From Echinicola strongylocentroti (lineage in GTDB: Bacteria; Bacteroidota; Bacteroidia; Cytophagales; Cyclobacteriaceae): a DNA stretch of 64,000 nucleotides. The translations under genes were made by a program, and so were the position numbers. Of this stretch, positions 56,119 through 64,000 are shown in pieces. The notes under the pieces are model-generated. The model made no database searches and had not been told where the DNA came from. It saw only the letters and a list, made by a program, of their open reading frames with translations. Numbering within the stretch: position 1 is the stretch's first letter; every line of letters starts with the position of its first letter. The stretch lies in contig NZ_CP030041.1 of assembly GCF_003260975.1 (NCBI RefSeq), positions 62,001-126,000 on the forward strand, in the 5' to 3' direction.

Positions 56119-59100
56119 CTACTCCTTCACCACCTTATGTACTGTCCGTAATCCGGACTGGTTGATATGTACCAAATAGATACCAGCTGCATAGCTGCTG
56201 ATGTCCCAGGTAGAGGTCGGTTCCTCTAAGGTCCTGGTGACCATCAACACGCCATCTGCATTATAAATACTCACTTCCACAGGCTTTTCTGCTGAGGCAG
56301 CTACCTCCAGTTGGAGTTTTCCTTGGGTAGGGTTCGGGAATACGTTTACCGTGGTAGGTTCTGCCGATTGGTCTTCCCTAATGGAGTTTTCTTCCTTGGC
56401 AATAGTCGTCCTTTGCGCAGCAGAAGCATCATTTACACTATCTGGGGCTACCCCAAACAACAGCCTTCCATAATAGTAAACTGCCATTTGCTCTTGAAGT
56501 ATCCACCCGCTTTCGGTATGATTCGAATAATCGTTTTCCTGATCAAAATCCGCCCAATCCGTCTTCGTGATCCTTACTTTTAGCTCCTCGGTTTCACTCA
56601 ATGGAGCTAATTGGCCAAGTGAGGCATCAAAGGTAATATCCACATAATGGTCTGCTGTGGCGGTAGGTGTTCCGAGTGCCATAAAAGTCCCCTGCATATT
56701 TTCCTTTCCTAGCGCTGCATAATCCTTCCAAAACTTCAGGTCTCCCCACCGTCTTTGGTCAACCAATAACGAATATGAAGGCCTTCGTAATCCAATGGTA
56801 CATTTCCGGTGTTGTAGAGATCGAATGCTTTCTTAATGGTATTGTCATTGGAAGCATTATTCTTGGCCATGACCACTGCGGCTTGTTCCATAGCAACAGG
56901 CTGCGGCTCTTCTCCCCAGATCAGCCTGTCGTCGGCGTAAAGGGTAATCTTATCATGCACAGTGTAGTTGGAAGCTGCTGACATGGAGTAATCATTAGCT
57001 TCATCAAAAGCAGACCAGTCTGCATCATGGATGGCTGATTGGAGCTCACCCGAATTACCATCACTTGCTATTACATTTCCTTCTGCAAAACCATATTCCA
57101 CATACCCAAAAGCATTTTCCCTAGGCTCATCGAGCATGACATATGCCATGGTTACTTCATCAGAGCCCATGCTTGCATAATCAACCCTCGTTTGGATATC
57201 GTTTCCTTGTTCTGCTGTCAGCCAATATCGGGCTGTAATATTACCCAAATCCACAGTCATCGTATCCTTATTCACCAATGTTAGATAAGGCTTTATTTGA
57301 TTATTGGAAGGAGCAGAAGCATCTCCATTTTTATAATGCACTTCGAGCTTCGGAAAGGCATGGTATAATGCGGCTATTTCAGTTTCGTCCAAGGCATAAT
57401 TATACAGCCTCACATCATCCATCAAGTCACGATAAGGTTTGTTTTCATCCGAATTTCCCAACCGTACTGGACTGGACTTCCCTATTTTACCGGTGGAATA
57501 ACCTGCTTCTGCTGTCTTCTCACCATTGAAATAAAACCTGATTTGGCTGTCATCTTTGTCCCGTATGGCCACCAAATGCACCCACTCATCGGTGAAGAGC
57601 GGATGGGAAGTGCTATTGCCCACAGAGGTACTGATGGTCGTCTTGGTGCGATCATCGTCAATACCAAAGGTCAACCGACCATCTCGAAGCTGTATACCGT
57701 ACCAATTATCGGCAAAGCTTCCTTTATGGATCAGATAACAGTCTTTTCCATCACCATACCGATACGTGTCTTCGGCTATTTTTACCCACATGGAAATGGT
57801 AAATGAGGTTTCGTCAAACAGGAGGTGATCATCATGTGCAATGTCAACAGAAGCCGTGGCAGACGGTTCATCAAATACATACGCTTGCCCAAATTTGCCC
57901 GCCACACGTGCTGTCGATTGGTAGCCTTGCGACTGCCCATCTTGACCATATTGGCTATAATCTTCTACTAAGGTACCAGCGGCTTCGTCCATTTTCCAAT
58001 AGGCTACCAATCCAGCTGGTGCTGCAGCATGGAAAGACCAGACGTCTCCTTGTGTGGTTCCTTTAGCACCAATGGCATCCACCCGCCAAAAATAGGTGGT
58101 TTGTGCTTGTAAATCCTCAAGTTCATACTGTGGGGTGGCTACCGGTAAAGTACCTAACAAAGCCAAACTATCTGGGTCTGTTCCCAAGTACACCTCGTAC
58201 GACGAAGTATTGACCCCTCCATTCCAAGAAACCTGTACTGTATCACCAAAACCTTCCAAGACGTCTTCTTCACCGAGTGAGGGAGCAAAAGCCTTCATCG
58301 GTGTAGGGAGTGTATGATAAAGCTCCAGGATTTCCTGCTGGGTCAAGCTTTTATTGAATAGCCGTACTTCGTCGATGTTTCCTCTAAAAGGTGTCCCAAA
58401 GCCATTGGAATTACCTATAATGATCGGCTCATCTTGACCAATGGTCAACTCAGTTCCGTCATTGACTTCCTTGATTTCTTCACCATTGATATACAACCTC
58501 AACACACCCTCTTCAATGTCTCTGATCGCCACTAGGTGCGTCCACTCACCTGTAAAAATAGGTGAAGCACTCGTGGATAACTGTGTCTTGTCATGATTGT
58601 CATCAATGGCAAACCGGAGGTCACCATCCTTGATTTCTATACCGTACCACTGCCCGGTTCCACCAGTTGCTTCGTCGGCAGAGAAGGTGCCTTTGTGGAT
58701 GAGGTAAGATTGGGATGAACCATCCGTGGACTTGAGCCACATAGAGATGGCAAAGGAATGGGTATCAAAATACAGCTGGTCAGCATGGGGAATGAACACA
58801 TGGGAAGGATTTTCGGCATTGGTCATGTCCAGGGCATTATCGACCTTTCCGGTTACCCATGAATAATCATTGAGTTCATTCACCTCACCATCATTACCGT
58901 AATCGGTGCTATCTCCTACCAACGTTCCTTCTGAAGCATCCATTAACCAAGCGCCTACTAGACCTCTGGGGATATAAGGCCTGGTCCTAAAACGCCACAC
59001 TTGCCCTTCGGTAAGCCCCAATTCATTGCCGGCATCCACTCTCCAATAATAATCGGTATCTGATTGCAATCCTTCCCATTCATAGGCAGTGGTTTCCAAA

Positions 59101-60851
59101 GAATCAAGGAACAGAAGGTTCTCTTGATCATCACCTGCATAGAGCACATAATAATCCGTGTTTTCACTTCCTGACCATGTCAGCTGTACAGAAGTGGTAT
59201 CTGCAAAACTACCCTCATGCTCAGGATGGCCATTGGCAGGTTCTGATGGCGCAGTGGGCACAGGAATGGTCTTGAAAGTCTCAGAAACTGCTGAAATGGC
59301 CTCCAGTTCGGATTGATAAGGTTGTAGTTTAAATTGATAGTTGGTATTGGGCACAAGATCGGCCAGTTCGTATTCCGTCACATTCCCTCCTAAGCTATCC
59401 AAAAAGATAAAATCATCTTCCTCTGAAGCTATTGACAAAACAATGCCTTCATAGCCGCTATCATTATTGGTCCAGTTTATAACCATGGATGAACTCGTAA
59501 TATCACTGGCGGCAATAGCTGTCACGGGCTTCAGAAAGGCTGGCGGTGCCTGATCGGGCAAGCCATTGATATAATGTTCGATATTGGCATAGCCGTCAGC
59601 AGCGATCTGCATGGCATCTGATGGGTCGCTCGGATCCAAGCCGTTGGCTGTCTCCCAGTCATCAGGAATGCCGTCCCTGTCGCCATCAGGTCGAGCAGGT
59701 GCTCCAAATAGTTGTCCAGGGCCTCCCATCGGCAGCTCCCTTTCATTGGAAATCAACTTCCCTTCCAGCCCGAGACTGGTCAATTCTGTCATCAGAAACT
59801 CATCCACTTGGTCCCTTCTCGGATAGTTTGCCCCTACTTGCTCCAATACAAAATCATAACTTTCCTGCGCAGTCATGACGTTGGCTGGAAAGGGATAATC
59901 ATAGGGCTCATCGGCAAAGGTCGTGATGCCCTCATAGGCAGAAAGCTGTACCAGCTCCCCATCCAAGGAACCGTTGAGGTTGCCATCATGGTAATTTCCG
60001 GAAACATATGGGATAAAACTTTCTGTACCTCGAGAAAAAGGCCTAATGGAAGTACTTGGACCATCGATATAGTAATTGTTCACGATGTTCACCCGGGATT
60101 CGGCCGTAGATCCACCCATGATGTATCCACCACCTCTTCCCCAATTATACACGACGTTATTGACGAATTGATTGCGGTTTTTCACCTTTGGGTTTCTCGT
60201 GTTATTATCGATATATAGATTCCTGAAAAGACTGATCAAGCCAGAAGGCTCCAACAGGCCACCACAAGAGTGTGTCTCCAGCCCTTGGGAGATGATGCTG
60301 TTCTGAATGGTAATGCTGTCCGCATGCCCCGTAATGGAAAAGGTCTCATCCCTTCCCCAACTCGCCGAAACATGGTCAAAAATCAGGTTTTTGGCATCAT
60401 CGGTCATGGTCATGGCGTCCGCACCACTGGTACCATAACGACCCATTCTCACCCGGAGATAGCGGACGATGGTATTACTCGCTTGGGTAAAGGTAATGCC
60501 GTCACCATAGATCACCACTCCGTCTCCTGGAGCCGTCTGACCGGCGATGGTCACATTCTTGGAAACAATAATCCGGGAATTGGTCTGAATGATACCTCCT
60601 ACTTCAAAGACGACAATCCTATTGGACTGGCTTACGGCATCTCGAAAAGAACCAGGACCGGAATCATTCAGGTTGGTCACAAGGTAGACTTCGCCATACC
60701 GGCCTCCTTCTGCCATCCTTCCGGCACCCTCAGCTCCCGGAAAGGCGATGGTCTGTGCTTTACTTGGTGAAATCAGTCCTCCTGAACATAGAAGAACCAT
60801 GAGACAGAGATATCCTGTCTTAATAATGAATTTGGTAAAAATTTGCTGCAT
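56119..60851 (-). CDS. modular pectate lyase with T9SS sorting tail (apparent -1 frameshift)
   Basis: A roughly 1577-residue exported enzyme in two overlapping frames (60851-56736 and 56766-56119). Signal peptide (1-33), PL1/PelA-like pectate lyase domain (to about 400; VTIAGQTAPGDGVVIYG, IFDHVSASWGRDETFS), a calcium-type linker DGDRDGIPDDWE, two FN3 domains, LamG, FN3, LamG, a CBM3-like domain (ITARYWLTAEQGND), and a second CBM3-like domain interrupted by the frameshift. The tail VNVFPNPTQGKLQLEV...AGIYLVHI is a type IX sorting domain. At the joint (about 56745-56755, minus strand GGTGGGGAGACCTG), one extra G restores YWLTKDGGGDLKFW. Likely a pectin degrader on the cell surface. Confidence 0.9.
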
Positions 60852-61264
60852 GTTAGTAAGGTTATTTTGGTTAGAATCTCTTCACTAACACCAGGGGTTT
60901 GAAAAATAAATCAATGGGATAAAGCTGCTAAAAATTCACCTGAAAACTATACTGGTGTATCCTGACATTTCCTTAGAAAAAATTAAATAGATAAATTACC
61001 TCGCTTTTAAAAACCTTATAATACTTTTAAAAATACGTTTTATTAAATTTTATACGGTCAACCATCGTATTTGAATATATAATTTGAGAAACCTTTATTT
61101 ATACACACCTTATAAACGGATGTTTATCTATATAATTACCTCATTAATACTCTTTGAGAACCAATCAATAGTAAAATACCCCAAACAGGGTATTTTTTTT
61201 ACGCTAATTGTAGGGTAATTTTGACTTATAAATTAACAACAACCTACAAATATAGCGAGATATA
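60852..61264. other. AT-rich divergent intergenic region
   Basis: Holds a hairpin AAAATACCC/GGGTATTTT with T-run at 61173-61200 and the -7 box listed separately. No clear promoter for the lyase gene was seen. Confidence 0.35.
61216..61223 (+). promoter_or_regulatory. -7 box (TAATTTTG)
   Basis: An exact TAnnTTTG match 42 nt before the start of the small membrane protein gene; no clear -33 element. Confidence 0.4.
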
Positions 61265-61648
61265 ATGCATTTTTACAACTACAACGACCAATTGAGGAAA
61301 ATCGATCGCGCAGGAAGGGGAGCCATAATTTCACGTGGTATTGCCACTGGCACTATTGGCCTTTTTCTTTTTGCCACAGCCTTTACCTTAGATCTTCGTT
61401 TGCTGCTTGGCTCAGTTTTGTGCTTATTGATTTGCTGGATGCTTGAATCCTATTTTAAATTAAATGAGGATAAGCACCAACAGATATTTGACCAAAATGG
61501 AAACCCCTTTCATCAGCCGAATCTCAAAGGGTTAATCAAAAACTGGATTGGAGAACTCTTCTTCTCTCTCAACGGAATTTTCTACTTTCTGGCCATTCTT
61601 TTGCACGGTGTTCTTTTCGTCCTTATACAGCAACAGGTAATGCTATAG
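61265..61648 (+). CDS. small hypothetical membrane protein
   Basis: A 127-residue inner-membrane protein with four hydrophobic segments (about 24-43, 44-62, 97-109 and 110-126), grouped in two hairpins around a charged loop (FKLNEDKHQQIFDQNGNPF). The N-terminus is basic and Tyr-rich. I do not recognise a family. It is monocistronic behind a TAnnTTTG box, and a family-B repeat follows it. Confidence 0.6.
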   Translation: MHFYNYNDQLRKIDRAGRGAIISRGIATGTIGLFLFATAFTLDLRLLLGSVLCLLICWMLESYFKLNEDKHQQIFDQNGNPFHQPNLKGLIKNWIGELFFSLNGIFYFLAILLHGVLFVLIQQQVML

Positions 61649-61696
61649 AATAAACCACACATCCCATAAAACCAATTTTTAGACTACGATTTATGG

Positions 61697-61853
61697 TTAA
61701 CAACATAGACACATAGGGCACAATAGGAAATACTGTCACAATTGCCTGCTACTTGTAAAACTAAAAAAATCAGTGAAAATCTGCCTGATCAGCGGTATCA
61801 GCGTTCCATCATTAGCCAAAAAACCTATGTCTTCTATCTGCCTATGTGGTTAA
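61697..61853 (+). repeat. single family-B element (157 bp)
   Basis: A solitary copy with the ends TTAACAACATAGACACATAG and, inverted, TTAACCACATAGGCAGATAG (17 of 20 positions match). No flanking duplication. It shows the unit length outside the tandem array. Confidence 0.75.
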
Positions 61854-61875
61854 ACACGAGTCAGTTAACTATGGT

Positions 61876-63042
61876 TTAACGGTCTTTTTTACCGCCACTG
61901 TAAAGCTCATATCTCAATAACCTACAGTCAATAGTCCCGTTATAGAAGGCTATTTTCCGACTCGGCCTCAGCCCTACACGCTTGCCTAGCTGGGGATTAC
62001 CTGTAAAAATAAAACCTGTATATCCTTGGCAATGTTGCTTCATGAAATCCCCCATACGCTGATAGGTAGTGACCAGCTCTTCTTCTTCGCCTAGCCTTTC
62101 CCCATATTCTGGGTTAAAGAAAACTACGCCTTGCTCTTGATCGGGCACTGTAGTCGCCGCAAAATCAACTTCCTCAAACGAAATATGATCTATCACATTG
62201 GCAACAGAAGCATTTTCCTTGGCTGCTTGAAGCGCCCTTTCACTAATATCAGAAGCAACAAACTTTGTGGAGATGTTGTCATTTACTTTAGATTGGAGTT
62301 GCTGCTGGAGTTGTTGGTAAATAGAAGGATTATAGCCTTTGATATGCATAAAAGAATAGTGCTCCCTGAACAGTCCAGGATAGCGGTTGGTAGCCATCAA
62401 TGCTGCTTCGATGACCAAAGTCCCCGCGCCACACATGGGATTGATAAAAGGCTCTTTGGTATCCCAATTGCTGGCCATAATGGTCGCCGCTGCCAAGTTC
62501 TCTACCATTGGAGCTTTCCAAGGCAGTTTTCTATATCCTCTTTTGGAGAGTGTATCACCGGAGGTATTGATAAACAGGGAGGCTTGCTTTTCTTTCCAAA
62601 ACAACTGGAAAACGGCTCCATCAAACTCAGCTCCAGAATCAGGCCGCTGGCCAGTATGATCCCTAAAGCGATCCACGATGGCATCTTTCACCTTAACATT
62701 GACGATGAGTGGGTTATTCACACTTTCGTTTTCTACATGGCTCACCACTGAAAAGTAAGTATCATTATCGATATAATCTTCCCAGGCAATATTCTTCACA
62801 CGTCGGTAGATATCACGGGCGTGATGGAGGTAAAAGGTCTTTATTTCAAAAAGGACATGGCTAGCCACCCTCAAGTGCATATTTAAAAAAATGCATTCAT
62901 TCATGGTCGCATGTAGCTCTATGCTGGTCCGATCTACATTTAACGGCTTGAAGCCAAGCGCAATAAGCTCTTGTTCCAGATAGGGTGCAAACCGATCCTT
63001 ACAGGTCACCACGACCTTCCCTTTTTGGTCAAAATTGTTCAT
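61876..63042 (-). CDS. THUMP-domain class I SAM-dependent RNA methyltransferase (RlmL/YcbY N-terminal type)
   Basis: A 388-residue enzyme predicted to methylate 23S rRNA guanosine. The N-terminal THUMP part (about 45-150; YRRVKNIAWEDY, VKVKDAIVDRFRDHTGQRP) is followed by SAM-binding motif INPMCGAGTLVIEAALMA, DISERALQAAKENA and the catalytic FFNPEYGERLGE (NPPYG-type, here NPEYG). It resembles the first half of RlmL and lacks the RlmK half. Monocistronic. The Tyr/Glu change in the usual NPPYG motif is common in Bacteroidota relatives. Confidence 0.9.
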   Translation of the reverse strand: MNNFDQKGKVVVTCKDRFAPYLEQELIALGFKPLNVDRTSIELHATMNECIFLNMHLRVASHVLFEIKTFYLHHARDIYRRVKNIAWEDYIDNDTYFSVVSHVENESVNNPLIVNVKVKDAIVDRFRDHTGQRPDSGAEFDGAVFQLFWKEKQASLFINTSGDTLSKRGYRKLPWKAPMVENLAAATIMASNWDTKEPFINPMCGAGTLVIEAALMATNRYPGLFREHYSFMHIKGYNPSIYQQLQQQLQSKVNDNISTKFVASDISERALQAAKENASVANVIDHISFEEVDFAATTVPDQEQGVVFFNPEYGERLGEEEELVTTYQRMGDFMKQHCQGYTGFIFTGNPQLGKRVGLRPSRKIAFYNGTIDCRLLRYELYSGGKKDR

Positions 63043-63256
63043 GGTGACAAAAGTAAGCTTTTTGAGGGAGTTTTTGGTTATCCATTATCGGGTTATTGAT
63101 ACCCGCCAGCGTTCAAGGTGCTGACTTAACTGTACGACCTATTATCCATGATCGAGCGACCATATCCCCAAAACACCGTCATTCCCTGAGCAAAGTCAGC
63201 TACCAGTTAGTGCCAAGTGGGCGTTTCTTCTCTGGCTTAGCATCTTGATGTTCAAT

Positions 63257-63673
63257 TCACCTTGGCTTGACTTCTTTGATCCATTTGGCCAAAGTCTGGT
63301 ATCCAACGTGATGTTCTTCGGCAAACTCCTCTGCATTGGCATTTTCATCATCCATCGTATAATCCATCCATTTGTCCAAAATTTCATCTTTGCTATAGAC
63401 TTTGGGAGAAAAATCTTTTTGTAAATGGTGGCCATTCACGTCCAGTAAATCCAACAGCTTATACAAGTCACTCCTTATGTCTGCTCGGCTAAGATCAAGT
63501 CCTTCCTCTTTGAGTTTTTCTACTGCTTTAGTTTTCACTAAAATGGGTTTGACAGCAGTTCCTTTTTTTGCGGCATCTTCCAAGTGGACCGTCTTTCCCT
63601 TAGAATCAATGTAGATAAACTTCTCTGGATGCTCCTGAATGGTCTTAATGGCTTCTTTGATCAAGCGTTTCAT
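63257..63673 (-). CDS. hypothetical protein
   Basis: A 138-residue soluble protein of unknown family, rich in Lys, Glu and Asp, with ordered pieces VEKLKEEGLDLSRADIRSDL and a C-terminal helix-turn-helix-like AEEFAEEHHVGYQTLAKWIK. The ATG at 63673 (MKRLIKEAIKTIQ) is preferred over one 16 codons earlier (MDIALIRVLY), which lies in AT-rich sequence. No operon partner within the window. Confidence 0.6.
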   Translation of the reverse strand: MKRLIKEAIKTIQEHPEKFIYIDSKGKTVHLEDAAKKGTAVKPILVKTKAVEKLKEEGLDLSRADIRSDLYKLLDLLDVNGHHLQKDFSPKVYSKDEILDKWMDYTMDDENANAEEFAEEHHVGYQTLAKWIKEVKPR

Positions 63674-64000
63674 GATGCGTCTTTTTTTGATGTAAAGTAC
63701 TCTTATCAGTGCAATGTCCACACCAAACTAGGTGAACTGGTACACTTATTCTACGGAATATCCACTGTTACCGTTGAGTAATTCATCCTATCGCAAAATT
63801 TTATCGTACTGGCATGGAGTTTTTAACTCAACATTGTGCCTTATGTGGTTGTCAAATAAGTTAGCTACTTTATCTTGATCCTTTTTGATGTCTTAACCTG
63901 AGCTCGACTTATTTTTAGCATTAAAAGCGTCATAGCGAACCCTTTTTAGGAGGATGTGGGTTCGAAAAGGGTGTGGCAACTCGCCGCGGCGAGCTGCCAC
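63674..64000. other. gene-free end of window
   Basis: Holds a degenerate family-B right end (around 63810-63875, with GAGTTTTTAACTC and CTTATGTGGTT) and an almost perfect 28-bp palindrome of the type GTGGCA(A/G)CTCGCCGCGGCG from 63973 to the window edge. Further sequence is needed to interpret it. Confidence 0.4.

Overview
The window looks like the chromosome of a Bacteroidota bacterium, most likely family Cyclobacteriaceae (Echinicola/Algoriphagus-like; inferred from gene content, not computed). Support comes from TAnnTTTG-type -7 promoter boxes, a short primary sigma factor without region 1.1, a TonB receptor with an N-terminal carboxypeptidase-regulatory domain, a type IX secretion sorting tail, DUF4136 lipoproteins, the bacillithiol gene bshB1 and the thrS-infC-rpmI-rplT order. 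There is no phage, plasmid, CRISPR array or rRNA operon.

Layout. 0-4.6 kb: a metal-uptake operon (DtxR/MntR-type regulator, binding protein, ATPase, two permeases), the first permease carrying its own DtxR-like C-terminus. 4.9-12.4 kb: rhodanese-like protein, PfpI/DJ-1 protein, AI-2E-type permease, ammonium transporter, Sde182/DUF1593 secreted protein and a PH-domain protein, separated by repeats. 12.6-14.1 kb: an unusual tRNA-Thr locus with two intact tRNAs, two copies whose D-arm is replaced by a 20-bp palindrome, tandem GIY-YIG genes and a transposase remnant. 14.5-30.7 kb: mostly minus-strand housekeeping genes (DUF349, YqgE, bshB1, M23/LysM peptidase, trxB, rpoD, pnp, rpsO, LptF/G permease, START-like protein, rplT, rpmI, infC, thrS) plus pdxH and tRNA-Met. 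31-35.5 kb: a coupled operon of PIG-L-type deacetylase, 34-residue membrane protein and sodium:solute symporter. 35.8-38.3 kb: lipoproteins with a beta-barrel protein. 39-44.5 kb: a 1465-residue sensor-like membrane protein with a degenerate ATPase-like C-terminus. 44.7-45.9 kb: a six-unit tandem repeat. 46-52.8 kb: metY, sulfatase, hybrid histidine kinase, DUF4198 and DUF6686-like proteins. 53-55.4 kb: TonB siderophore receptor. 56-61 kb: modular pectate lyase. 61-64 kb: small membrane protein, THUMP methyltransferase, unknown protein.

The strongest non-gene signal is a set of small non-autonomous mobile elements. One family of about 166 bp is an extended imperfect palindrome with CCCGG ends; four of five copies have perfect 5-bp AT-rich target duplications. 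A second 473-bp element has 16-bp perfect terminal repeats and a 10-bp direct duplication, and sits in the edge of a copy of the first. A third family (about 157 bp, 20-bp imperfect terminal repeats) is dispersed and also amplified in tandem.

Two large genes (pnp and the pectate lyase) appear frameshifted. Both are repaired by adding one G to a G-run, which points to sequence error before biology.
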